This document shows, piece by piece, positions 53,301-61,690 of a DNA stretch of 64,000 nucleotides (position 1 is the first letter of the stretch; the number at the start of each line of letters is the position of its first letter). The position numbers and the translations under genes were made by a program. The stretch comes from Otis tarda. Its lineage: Eukaryota > Chordata > Aves > Otidiformes > Otididae. Under the pieces are notes generated by a model. It worked only from the letters and a program-made list of their open reading frames with translations, ran no database searches and was not told the origin of the DNA. The stretch is from positions 16,966,871 to 17,030,870 of the forward strand of contig CM048557.1 of the NCBI GenBank assembly GCA_026413225.1, in the 5' to 3' direction.

Positions 53301-54213
53301 TACCAGAAATGGTGAAGTGCTTTTATACTAAGTGTAGCTTATTTCACTTTTTTTTTTTACATACTGTTTTAAGAAAAAAGCATCACAACTCTAAAATAGG
53401 CCAAAAATGGCAGAAGTGCTTTTATACTAATTGCTAGATTGACTTTGAGTTTGAATCTTCTCAGCAAACTAGCTGAAGTCATGGCCATACCCAACTCTTA
53501 CAGTCCTAGCTCTGCAAAGGAAAACACCAGCAATGAGATGTTAAGTACATTCTTCCAAGGAGTGCTATAGACCTCCTAATAAGCATCTTCAAAACATCTT
53601 ACCAATCATTAATAAAACAAAGCTAAGCACTTAACTATACTACTCAAATAGGGTTTTTCCTTCAGCTGTTTTCTTAATAATCACAACTATAACATTCTTC
53701 ATGTGAGTTCCAATTTTTTTTTTTTTTTGTAAGCCTCCTTCAGACAGCAATTGGTTTTGGAACCATTTATGGATAAGAGGCTTCCATTTGAAAAATATGC
53801 AAATATTAGAATGATTTACTTAAAAGGTCTACAAAGCTGCTTGAAAATAAGCTTACTCTAAGTACACCACTATTGTACTACACACAAGCATGAAGGGATT
53901 CAAACCACACTATCAAATTAACTGGAGTAAATTACCCCTCTTTTCCACTTTCCCATGTCTCCCCCATCCAAAAAAAATTCTCTTACTTATATCGAATTTT
54001 TTCATCCATGTCTTGAGGTGGTTCTTCAATAATAAACGAAACTAAGTCTTCCAAACATTCTGACTTCAGCAGAAACTCTATAAGTTTGCGATTCTGAGCT
54101 TTGCACTCTTGCAGAACATCCTCTTCATCCATCAATTCCTTCAGTGTTACATCATCTCTCTCTAGAAGTGTATCTATGTGGGATGACGAATGGAGATCAA
54201 ATTTCCAAAACAT
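17347..54213 (-). CDS. PPP6R3: PPP6R3 (SAPS3): protein phosphatase 6 regulatory subunit 3, 22 coding exons, 872 aa
   Basis: Spliced coding sequence of a SAPS-family subunit. These proteins bind the PP6 catalytic subunit (PPP6C) together with ankyrin-repeat subunits and direct this Ser/Thr phosphatase to its targets in cytoplasm and nucleus (family knowledge). Seen: 22 exons, all bounded by GT-AG introns with good donors; exon lengths sum to 2619 nt and codons rejoin correctly at every junction. The N-terminus reads [20 protein letters not shown], and the C-terminus ends ASVNGPV. Residues of about 1-515 form the helical SAPS region; residues of about 560-872 are acidic, Ser/Thr-rich and probably disordered, with the [20 protein letters not shown] stretch typical of SAPS3. 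The paralogues PPP6R1 and PPP6R2 were considered, but the tail and the acidic linker match my memory of R3. The start ATG has A at -3. The largest introns lie before exons 13, 14, 21 and 22 and hold no second gene that I can see. Confidence 0.97.
17409..17427 (+). repeat. A19 homopolymer (T19 on gene strand) at the last PPP6R3 acceptor
   Basis: Nineteen consecutive A on the plus strand. On the PPP6R3 strand this is the polypyrimidine tract 8 nt upstream of the AG of exon 22. Confidence 0.95.
17478..17553 (+). repeat. A/C-rich low-complexity tract
   Basis: Alternating A- and C-runs including (aac)n and a run of nine C. On the gene strand it is G/T-rich and lies about 80 nt upstream of the last exon. 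Confidence 0.9.
20949..21068 (-). CDS. PPP6R3: PPP6R3 coding exon 21 (aa 816-855)
   Basis: 120 nt. Completes Ser816, then [39 protein letters not shown] and two bases of Arg856. Acceptor tttttcctaag, donor gtaact. The start ([11 protein letters not shown]) and end (SSSPEQR) look conserved, while the middle is the most diverged part of the protein compared with mammals. Confidence 0.95.
22735..22825 (+). mobile_element. CR1 LINE 3' terminal remnant in the PPP6R3 intron between exons 20 and 21
   Basis: About 90 bp with the CR1 terminal text 'aaggttggactagatgatcttttgaggtccctcctgacctaggtgattct'. It lies on the strand opposite to PPP6R3. Only the 3' UTR end is left; the 5' limit is uncertain. Confidence 0.8.
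24501..24651 (-). CDS. PPP6R3: PPP6R3 coding exon 20 (aa 766-815)
   Basis: 151 nt. Completes Thr766, then [40 protein letters not shown] and AKTETAVFK. Acceptor tatctag, donor gtgaga. ETVMNG and [18 protein letters not shown] match the SAPS3 tail. Confidence 0.96.
25583..25689 (-). CDS. PPP6R3: PPP6R3 coding exon 19 (aa 730-765)
   Basis: 107 nt. Completes Ser730, then [20 protein letters not shown] and [15 protein letters not shown], plus one base of Thr766. The acceptor is tttgaag, with an interrupted pyrimidine tract, and the donor gtaagt. The second half differs from the mammalian sequence I remember. Confidence 0.94.
26962..27115 (-). CDS. PPP6R3: PPP6R3 coding exon 18 (aa 679-729)
   Basis: 154 nt. 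Completes Pro679, then [40 protein letters not shown] and [10 protein letters not shown]. Acceptor tttttcag, donor gtaaga. The WSANFD and GWASFSEF segments are conserved short linear stretches in the disordered tail. Confidence 0.96.
28556..28674 (-). CDS. PPP6R3: PPP6R3 coding exon 17 (aa 639-678)
   Basis: 119 nt. Completes Ser639, then [20 protein letters not shown] and [19 protein letters not shown], plus one base of Pro679. The acceptor is attttaag and the donor gtacgt, the least typical donor of the gene. The Ser/Glu/Asp repeats resemble casein kinase 2 sites (inference). Confidence 0.95.
29672..29697 (+). repeat. A16 run followed by ccaaaccaac
   Basis: Homopolymer with a C-interrupted end, in the intron between exons 16 and 17. 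Confidence 0.9.
29934..30064 (-). CDS. PPP6R3: PPP6R3 coding exon 16 (aa 596-638)
   Basis: 131 nt. Encodes [40 protein letters not shown] and RRS, ending with two bases of Ser639. Acceptor atatttag, donor gtgaga. The acidic stretch followed by FTPESQRRS is the part that most clearly identifies SAPS3. Confidence 0.97.
30717..30771 (-). CDS. PPP6R3: PPP6R3 coding exon 15 (aa 577-595)
   Basis: 55 nt, the shortest exon of the gene apart from the last coding piece. Completes Asn577, then [18 protein letters not shown]. Acceptor ttttgtag, donor gtaagt, with the split codon matching on both sides. Confidence 0.95.
32882..32979 (-). CDS. PPP6R3: PPP6R3 coding exon 14 (aa 545-576)
   Basis: 98 nt. 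Encodes [20 protein letters not shown], then [12 protein letters not shown] and two bases of Asn577. Acceptor gttgccag, donor gtgagt. The [12 protein letters not shown] motif is conserved among SAPS paralogues. Confidence 0.97.
35108..35126 (+). repeat. A19 homopolymer
   Basis: Nineteen consecutive A in the intron between exons 13 and 14. Confidence 0.9.
36634..36720 (-). CDS. PPP6R3: PPP6R3 coding exon 13 (aa 516-544)
   Basis: 87 nt, phase 0 to phase 0. Encodes [20 protein letters not shown] and FSQDSSLQQ. Acceptor tgtatag, donor gtgagt. The SSSDDEIDF segment begins the acidic, phosphorylation-prone C-terminal half. It lies about 4.5 kb from exon 12. Confidence 0.96.
39157..39172 (+). repeat. 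(AG)8 microsatellite
   Basis: Perfect dinucleotide repeat in the intron between exons 12 and 13. Confidence 0.9.
41254..41339 (-). CDS. PPP6R3: PPP6R3 coding exon 12 (aa 487-515)
   Basis: 86 nt. Starts with two bases completing Glu487, then [20 protein letters not shown] and NKRNTVDL; donor gtaagt. Residue 487 is Glu by direct reading; I remember Asp at this place in mammals. End of the folded SAPS region. Confidence 0.95.
41748..41863 (-). CDS. PPP6R3: PPP6R3 coding exon 11 (aa 448-486)
   Basis: 116 nt. Completes Gln448, then [38 protein letters not shown] and one base of residue 487. Acceptor cttgcag, donor gtaatg. [11 protein letters not shown] is a hallmark motif of the SAPS family. Confidence 0.97.
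44422..44486 (-). CDS. PPP6R3: PPP6R3 coding exon 10 (aa 427-447)
   Basis: 65 nt. Encodes [20 protein letters not shown] and one more Lys, then two bases of Gln448. Acceptor ttgatag, donor gtgagt. Mammals have Gln where Leu429 stands here, as far as I remember. Confidence 0.96.
45007..45156 (-). CDS. PPP6R3: PPP6R3 coding exon 9 (aa 377-426)
   Basis: 150 nt, phase 0 to phase 0. Encodes [20 protein letters not shown], then [13 protein letters not shown] and [11 protein letters not shown]. Acceptor tttttcag, donor gtaagt. The FFKYxWNNFLHxQVE run is strongly conserved in SAPS proteins. Confidence 0.97.
46434..46586 (-). CDS. PPP6R3: PPP6R3 coding exon 8 (aa 326-376)
   Basis: 153 nt, phase 0 to phase 0. 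Encodes [20 protein letters not shown], then [16 protein letters not shown] and NSIGVIL. The acceptor is tttcttag and the donor gtaaga. The stretch from KTTWGVL through GNTRLN is a signature of SAPS proteins. Confidence 0.97.
48481..48610 (-). CDS. PPP6R3: PPP6R3 coding exon 7 (aa 282-325)
   Basis: 130 nt. Completes Thr282, then [20 protein letters not shown] and [16 protein letters not shown]. Acceptor attttag, donor gtaagt. It leaves in phase 0 before the KSVMKTTWG exon. The MNNSTYP segment differs slightly from the mammalian sequence as I remember it. Confidence 0.96.
49301..49414 (-). CDS. PPP6R3: PPP6R3 coding exon 6 (aa 244-281)
   Basis: 114 nt. One base completes Lys244, followed by [20 protein letters not shown] and [15 protein letters not shown]; it ends with two bases of Thr282. 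Acceptor ttttcag, donor gtaagt. Continuous amphipathic helices of the SAPS domain. Confidence 0.96.
49515..49547 (+). repeat. (A7-8 CC)n minisatellite-like tract
   Basis: Three A-runs separated by CC or C, in the intron between exons 5 and 6. A similar but longer A-run with C6 lies at about 49076-49107. Confidence 0.85.
50123..50235 (-). CDS. PPP6R3: PPP6R3 coding exon 5 (aa 207-243)
   Basis: 113 nt. Encodes [20 protein letters not shown] and then [15 protein letters not shown], ending with two bases of Lys244. Acceptor gttccag, donor gtaagt. Characteristic SAPS core segment. Confidence 0.96.
50728..50793 (-). CDS. PPP6R3: PPP6R3 coding exon 4 (aa 185-206)
   Basis: 66 nt, phase 0 to phase 0. 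Encodes 22 residues starting [15 protein letters not shown] and ending HPSQDED. Acceptor tttacag, donor gtaagt. It has no methionine-started open frame of its own but fits exactly between exons 3 and 5. Confidence 0.95.
51300..51437 (-). CDS. PPP6R3: PPP6R3 coding exon 3 (aa 139-184)
   Basis: 138 nt, phase 0 to phase 0. Encodes [20 protein letters not shown], then a Leu-rich helix ([20 protein letters not shown]). The acceptor is ttctag and the donor gtaagt. It lies in the core of the SAPS domain that contacts the PP6 catalytic subunit (family knowledge). Because it is symmetrical, skipping it would keep the reading frame. Confidence 0.96.
52336..52522 (-). CDS. PPP6R3: PPP6R3 coding exon 2 (aa 76-138)
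   Basis: 187 nt. The acceptor ttctccag is followed by one base completing Lys76, then [15 protein letters not shown] and, at the end, [16 protein letters not shown]; donor gtaaat. This is the start of the helical SAPS repeat region, rich in Leu/Ile with heptad-like spacing. It leaves in phase 0. Confidence 0.96.
53022..53041 (+). repeat. (TA)n microsatellite
   Basis: About nine TA units in the intron between exons 1 and 2. Confidence 0.9.
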
Positions 54214-54219
54214 GCTGCT
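53987..54219 (-). CDS. PPP6R3: PPP6R3 coding exon 1 (aa 1-75), with 6 nt of 5' UTR
   Basis: The acceptor 'atccag' ends at 54220; six untranslated bases precede the ATG at 54213-54211. It encodes [20 protein letters not shown] and continues through [15 protein letters not shown] to DEKIRY, ending with two bases of Lys76. The donor is gtaaga (53986-53981). This is the most conserved part of the SAPS N-terminus. Because an acceptor lies directly upstream, at least one non-coding exon must exist further upstream. A second possible acceptor two bases lower would change only the UTR. Confidence 0.96.
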
Positions 54220-57200
54220 CTGGATAAGAATAATATACACAAAGCATTAAGTTTACAAATCTATTTAAGCAGCATTTGTAGTAACACTTTGTAATAGTAT
54301 TTCATAGCTCCTAACCCCAAAGGCACCTGCATGTACAGAAACTTTCTAGAACTCTAGTGAAACACACTAGATGCTGATGATCAAAAGCTACAAAATCAAG
54401 CTTGATTAAAGATGACTGGATACTCTGTAGTAATTTTTGTACCTTTAGCAACGGCCAATATTCTAGCATTTAAAGATAAAATTAGGCAGAGTTTTACTTA
54501 CATGAAAGGAACATGCTAATCTGCATTAAAGAAAAAAGGGTAACTTCATTTTCAGTGTACTGAATTTACTCTACCCAACCTTTGTTTTTAAATCTATGCA
54601 CTCAGATTCAGAACAACTTGTTCAATAATTAATAGAGCTTGGAGAAGATACTCTCTCACTGTACCTTCCTCCACAAACTTGACACAGGAGGAAGAACAAA
54701 AGACAATAAAATATCTTATACATACATGTGAAAGGGCAGCAGCCCCACTGAAAGACTGTAAAAGGCCACAACAGAAGCGTATACAATGAGCAACAACCTT
54801 TCCTTATAAAACACTTTGGCACCTCCATGTTAATTCAGTTGCTCTAAGACACATTGTAAGCAGTTGCTACTGAAACAACTGTACTATCAGAAAAAAATAC
54901 TTCAGTCTATGACAGATCAAATAAACTCCTGCTTTCACCTCTCATTAAGCTCAAGATAAGCATTTGCTCCATTCCCCCCTCTCTAAAACAGAGCTTTTAC
55001 ATGACATTTAACCTCTGACAGAGTATCATCTGGTCTTAAGTGAATGTAGAACTTAAGTGGATTGAAAGAGATATTACAGATACTACAGAACAGTAAGAGA
55101 AACTTTTATTTCCTTACAATTGGAAGCAGCATGGTTTTGAGCAGTACTCATTTAAATAAGGAAAGAAACATTCCTTTTGCTCCTTTAGTAACTGCCTTCC
55201 AAGTGCAAAGGATTAATTCAATACATTAATTACTGCTGTGCATTAGAGCCATTAGCACCTGCAAGGACATGTAGTTACCGCAGAGAATGTAGGTGAACAG
55301 CACGACTTTAGCGAGAAGACTTCCATAAGCTACAGGTTGTACGCAGGAGCAAGCTTAAAGACAATAATCAAACTATGCTTTTGTCATACATTCTTATAAA
55401 AATGTTCAAAAACTAAAATAGAAACATCCAAATCTTACACAAACTAAGAGGTAGACAGCTTTAAGCATTTATTTCCAAGTTAAAATGAATTCAGCACAGA
55501 CACACTACAGCTACACAGAACAGTGAAGTATCAAATTTAGTAGCTGAGCAGTTTAGAAAACAGACACAAGCCCAAGGATCCCTTACGACTCTCTTCATTA
55601 GCAAGACTTCCAGTATTTGGCCTAAATATTGAGAAGTCTGGTACACTCACTATGGAGAAGTTTTAATTGCTTTTAGGGTTTTCATTGTTGCTTTAACCAC
55701 TACACACTGACCATTTAATACCACCTTACTTTGCTTAGCCTTTTGTCAGAAGTTGTAAGCATATATAACCGCCCTCAGATTACACAGCTTTCTGTTTAAA
55801 GATATGGAAGTCAAGCAAAATTAATCAGGAAAGAGTACAGATAATTTCAACAGCAGTATCAGTACTTATAATTATCTGAGATTCCATGCAAGGATTAAGT
55901 GGTTAAAAAAAAAAAAACCAGAAAAAAATTTCTACTAGAAGTATTAGTAAACTTACAAGCACGGTTCAAATCACTCCATCTCACAGATTAGCTTAAATCA
56001 AATTACACAAAGTTGTTATTAAAAACACTAACTTGTGGGTATTCAGGCTATGCACAGACTTACTGTAAGCAAGTGAAACTAGTGCATTATTAAAAAAAAA
56101 AAAGTCCCATGACTTAAAGTCTTCAGAAAGCAGATCAAATCCCTGCCTTGCTCCAATTAGTAAAAGTAGCATCTTTGCAAGTAACCACTATTAATGCTAA
56201 TTCCAGATGTAAATCCCTCTGCAGTGACTAAAGCTTATTTCAGTAGCTTCAATGTATTTCTCAGTTACTTATTTCAAGAGAAATTCAACAATGGAGAATA
56301 GCAACAACAACAAAAAAAGAGGCATACTACTGCAAACATGTTACTGCGTTATTTCACAAACTGTCTCCCAGGCAAGCTCTTTTAGGGGGTGCTCCCTCAA
56401 CATGTCAGGTGCCGGCCAGAGATTACTCCATCACTTTTCAACAGGAGCCCAGGTCCTTTGAAATAAGGAAAAATAAACAACATAAAATGTGCCAAAGAGG
56501 AAGTCCAGGAACCCTGAAGAGAAGATAATTTTCTTAGGATTTATCACTGATGATAATGTAGAATCAGCCTACCACAGTTTTGAATGGAAGTTCTAAAAAC
56601 AAAAAGTTACTGTTCTTCCCACAACCTGCTGTTCTACCCTTCCTCCCCAAACCTACCAATCCTAAAATTTTGAATTATCTTTGTGCTTTTTCAAATTTCA
56701 GTCCCATTAACAGAGTCAGAATTAGGCCTTACGTCCACAAATTGGGAGTGCTCCTCAAAATTCACTATGCGCAAATTTATTATAAACTCCACAGGTCAAT
56801 TGAGTTGTGTTACTCCTAACACTCAACTCCACTGCCAATATGAGCAGAAAAACCACAACATTTGGATTCAATGCAAGGTGCAAAAGACTGGCAAATAGGA
56901 GACATGCTCAAGATTAGATACTACAAGCAAAATAATCCAGAATAATACTAAAAACTCTCAGATGTAGAAAGAAAAATTGTGTTGAAGATGGTAAAGCTGC
57001 TGCAGATATTTGACTGTCTTTTGTAAATTGGATTAGCTTTCCATAATCTCTGAAAGTTCCCAGCAAGACCAACAGACTTCCAATTAATGTAAACAGTACT
57101 TCTGAAAGCTTACATCAACCTGCTGATGTACAAGTTATAACAATTCAAGATCCCAAGGAATACCAAGCATTCAGGAAAATGTTGTTTTGTTTTCATAGTT

Positions 57201-60200
57201 AATATTGTTAACACACTTTTCTCTGAATAAATGCTGAAATAACATTCCACGTAGTAAACATCTAACTTAAATCTGAAAGGAAAAAAAGCAGTTCACCAAA
57301 ATGAAGAAAGTCTGCCCTGTCACCTGCTCTGAGATACAGGTAACAAATTCTCAACTGAATTGTTTGCTGAAGGGAAGAAATAAAGCTTAGAAGCAATCCT
57401 TTCAGACCAGGAAAAATTGAACTCTTCCACCTACTACAGCTGAAGAAAAACACACTGTATTTTGTTTAATAGAAGTTAAGTTTGTGCTTTTTTTTTTTCT
57501 AGAGGCCAAATACTTAATTGACATCTCCATCCAAAAAAGCTGGTAACAGTTGTATCAGTATGTTTCTCCATAACTTCTACTCAACACAGCTATCAAACAC
57601 CTTTCCTGACTGCAGATATTCCTGTTTTCAAGCTACAGGACAAAGATGTGAATTCCAGTCAGACAAGGATATAGTTTAGTTTTGGACAACGTCTCACATA
57701 TTGAACCTCTTACAAAATAGACTTGTTATTTTAAAGTATCCAGAAGTCTCTTCAAGTAAATAAGAAAACTATTAAGTAAGCTGCTCATTTAAGTACCATA
57801 CTTAGGTAAATACAAACATGAGAAACATACTTTGCAAGGAGTTACTTCCAACTTGGTACCTCATACTTCTACCTAACAGTTGAGTATTGGTAACTACCAG
57901 TAGATGTGAGGATCTACAGACCAGTGCACAAAGAAAACTGAAAGGACCTCAGCTAGCCAGCTGAAGGCTGCTTTATCTGACAAATGGATGTTAAAGACAT
58001 ATACAGAGTTTCTGGTAAGAACTTTGCAGATTTTACAGCAATACTCAATTTCATTTTTCAAGCTAGAGAATCGTTTTGGTTATTTTTGTGTGTGTGTGAG
58101 GGGTTTTTTTTTTGGTTTTGTTGTTTTTTGTTTTTTTTTTTAAAAGCATATCAGTGTCAAGTGAAGACCCTGTAATACATGAAAGTCTGAGAAATGCTAC
58201 ATAGAGAGAAAAAACACGGATTGTATTATAAAAGCTAAACTCGGAACGTAACTGTATTTTCTTTATGTAGCATCATATTTTGTTACTATAGGCTTCAAGT
58301 GCACAGATTAAAAAAATACTGGTTACTTTTGCAGGAAGCTTTTCCATGATTGAAACATATCCTAAATTATGTAGCCTACTCCAGCAAAACAGGTTTTTAC
58401 AACTCCAGTGTAGCAACTAGCAAAAGACAACTTAGTTGTTGGATGCAAGGAGAGCAGCCACCACAGATGTCCTTGGTGTCACCACAGGCTTTCAGGGTCT
58501 TACATTTCTTAGTGACAGAAGCCTTTCCAATGCACAAAATTCATTGCCTTCTAAAAACTAAGTAGGTAGGTAGGTTTGGTGAAGGACAAAGTAATGATGA
58601 AGACAAATTCTTACGTTTTTACCATTAAAAGAGAATTTACCAACATTTTAAAGACCTTTAAATGCACTAAGTGATTTCTTTAAAATGCTAAGCATGCCCC
58701 TCTGCCAGTTTCACATAACCTCAATCGGTTAGTCCCTAGGCACATTTAGTTTCCAGGTTCTTTTTTTTTTCCTTTCTCTGAACCTGGAAGTGGACCATCT
58801 GTTCAAAACAAAGCTAAGAACAAGTGCACGTCTGAAAAAAATTTTAGAGCTGAACAGAACTACCAGTCCCCCAAACTCACAGAGAAGACACTCTCGTGGC
58901 TACCTTTTAAACTGCCTATTTAACTCAGTCATAGCATCACCTCTTGTAAACCTGTTATCTACAACTGCCTGTCCTTTGCAGGCTGGGGCACAATTCCTCA
59001 AAGCATTAAATATCTTAAATATATCAATATATTAAATAGGAAAACCAAGCACTTATGCATTTAGTCTGGAATCGAGGGCAATTTGAACAAAGTAATACAA
59101 AAACGTACGACACGTTCTAGCTTGAATATTTGGACCAAAACAGTTCTTTTCCATAAAGTAACGGTAATTTATAGCAATACACAGTTATGCCATAATGTAA
59201 TTCCCCACTTTTCCCATTTGATGAATGCAAGAAAGAATCTCTCATATGCAGCAACACACTTATATCGCTTCTTTTGCATTGAGAGTTCAGGGGAAAAATA
59301 AGGAATTCTTTATCTCCTATCCCATTAAAACAGTATGGATTTTAAGTAGCGTAAAAGCCCTGCTTTTAACTATTCCTTAGTTTTATTTTTAAATATTTCG
59401 AATAATACAATAGAGACCATACTTACCCAATAACCTATTTGAAAATAAATTTATTTTCAATTAAAGCAGTGAGGTTCGTTGTGAGTGTTATTACCTAGAA
59501 GAGATTTAAGTTACTGTTCCAAGTCCCTACATTCAACCACATTACTTTACATTAGATCCAATAATAACAATAAGAGCAATAATACAGGAGAGTTTTCATG
59601 GTACAGTTTCTACATTTCTTAAAATGTAAAATCGATTTGACATAGAACAAAAAACTCATGTGAATACAAAGTAAGATGTACCTGCCTCTTCAGTGTCAGA
59701 ACAGCCTGTTCAAGCCACAAATGTGAGCCCTAGTAGAAATTCATTTTTGAAAAATACTCCCTTACACTAACAATTAGATTGTTATGATTATAAGCCAGTG
59801 AAATTTCAAAGAAAGTCTGTGGACAAGGGAGCCAATAGATGCTTTGAAATTAAAAAGAATTAAATAGAACACTAAATTGCAAAAAGCTTTACCTCAACAA
59901 GTCCATATATACTGCATTCATATTTCAAATACTGTGCACAATCCTAATCTTCCCATTTCCAAAAGGACATAGTAACCTAGAAAAGATACTAAAAGGGAAA
60001 CAAAACCAATCTATTATGGAGTGCTAGGAAACCTCATGCAGGCTGGCTGCACCTCCCTTTCCTGCCAGAGGAATGTCTGGATGCTTCACTCCCTCTCAGT
60101 CACTGTTGGGCACACAGCGCTGCACTAGTTGCAAGGAGCCAGGTCTGTGGGAGGTCACAATAAAACAAGAAAATAACAGTAAAATGCTTTCCTCCTCTCT

Positions 60201-60370
60201 TATTTTATACTTTGCCAACTGCATCTGGACTCTTCTGTCCCCTCATGGTCTACCCACCCCAGAAAAGACAGTGACGCATGAGGTGTGTGCCCAGCCCAGG
60301 GCCTTCAAGATGGCAAGAGGTCAGGCCACACAGCACACAATGGCAAGCTGAGGGAACTGCCTCTGGTCAT
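54220..60370 (-). other. PPP6R3: PPP6R3 5' intron, part proximal to coding exon 1
   Basis: Intron upstream of the first coding exon. AT-rich, with several A- and T-runs and no CpG-rich promoter, CR1 copy or coding exon that I can recognise. A non-coding 5' UTR exon could be hidden here; sequence alone does not reveal it. Confidence 0.6.
58082..58141 (+). repeat. GT/T-rich low-complexity tract
   Basis: (GT)n followed by T-runs broken by G, in the PPP6R3 5' intron. Confidence 0.9.
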
Positions 60371-60480
60371 AAGGGTGGTGAGACACTGGAGCAGGCTGCC
60401 CAGAGAGGCTGTGAGTGGCTCATTCCCGGAAGAGTTCAAGGTCAGGTTGGATAGGGCTTTGAGCAACCTGATGTAGTGAA
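60371..60480 (+). mobile_element. CR1 LINE 3' ORF2 remnant
   Basis: About 110 bp coding for RVVRHWSRLPREAVSGSFPE followed by [14 protein letters not shown] and a stop, the C-terminus of CR1 ORF2. The usual 3' UTR and 'attctatg' tail are absent: after the stop the sequence passes within about 10 bp into the 5' side of the next CR1 piece. Lies in the 5' intron of PPP6R3, antisense to it. Confidence 0.85.
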
Positions 60481-60486
60481 AGACAC

Positions 60487-61690
60487 CTGTCAGCCTCACC
60501 TCTGCACCTGGGAAGATCATGGAAAAAATCCTCCTAGAAACTATGCTAAGGTATATGGAGGACAGGGAGATGATTCAAGACAGCCCAAGCATGGCTTCAC
60601 CAAGGGCAAGTCTTGCCTGACAAACCTAGTGGCCTCCCATGATGGAGTGACTATATTAGCAGACAAGATAAGAGCTACGGATGTCATCTATCAGGACTTT
60701 TGTAAGGTCCTCACAACATCCTTCTCTCTAAATTGGAAAGATAAGTATTTGATGGATGAATTGTCTGGTGCATAAGGAATTGGCTGGACGGTTGCAACCA
60801 GAGAGTAGTGGTCAACAGCTCAATGTCTAGAGGGACATCAGTGATGAGCAGTGTCCCTCAGGCATCCATACTGGAACCAGTACTGTTAAATATTTTCAGC
60901 AATGACACAGGCAGTTTGATTTAGCACACTCTCAACAGATTTGCACTGACTCCAAGCTGAGTAGAGCAGTTGACATGCCTGAGGGACAGGATGCCATTTA
61001 GAAGGGCCCGGACAAACTCAAGAAGTGGGACCATGTAGACCTTGTGAGGTTCAACAAGGCCAAGTGCAAGGTCCTGCACACGGGTCAGGGCAAGTCATAG
61101 TATCAGTACCATCTGAGGGACAAAGTGATTGAGAGCAGACCTGAGGAGAACGACTTGGGAGTAACGGTGGATGAGAAGCTCAACATAAGCCTGCAACGTG
61201 CACTCGCAGCCCCGAAAGCCAGCCGTATCCCAGGCTGCATCAAAAGGAGTCTGGCCAGCAGGTTGAGGGAGGTGGTTCTCCCCCTTCTGCTCCACTCTCA
61301 TGAGACCCCACCTGGAGTACTGTGCCCAGCTCTGCAGCCCCCAACATAAGGACGTGGACCTGTTGGAGAGAGTCCAGAGGAGGGCCATGAAGATGATCAG
61401 AAGGCTGGAGCACCTCTCCTGTGAGGACAGGCTGAGAGACTTAGGGTTGTTCACCCTACAGAAGAGAAAGCTCCAGGGAGACTTTAGTGCAGCCTTTCAA
61501 TACCTAAAGGGGGCTTATAAGAAAGACAGGGATAGACTTTTTAATAGGGCCTATTGTGACAGGACAAAGGGTAATGGTTTTAAATTAAAAAAGAGTAGAT
61601 TCAGACTAGATACAAGGAAAACATTTTCCATGCTGAGGGTGGTGGAACATTGGAACATGTTGCCCAGAGAGGTGGTGGATGTCCCACACT
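60487..61690 (+). mobile_element. CR1 LINE, degraded ORF2, truncated at both ends
   Basis: About 1.2 kb. Starts at the [20 protein letters not shown] segment and ends at VVEHWNMLPREVVDVPH, so it covers the same region as the copy at 6966-8335 but without its last 130 bp or so. Several stops and frameshifts interrupt it; the FADD catalytic site near 60940 is destroyed. The last part (61300-61690) is still open: MRPHLEYCAQLCSPQHKDVD, then GNGFKLKKSRFRLDTRKTFS. The missing 3' end is unusual for a LINE copy and points to a later deletion. Within the 5' intron of PPP6R3, antisense. Confidence 0.92.
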
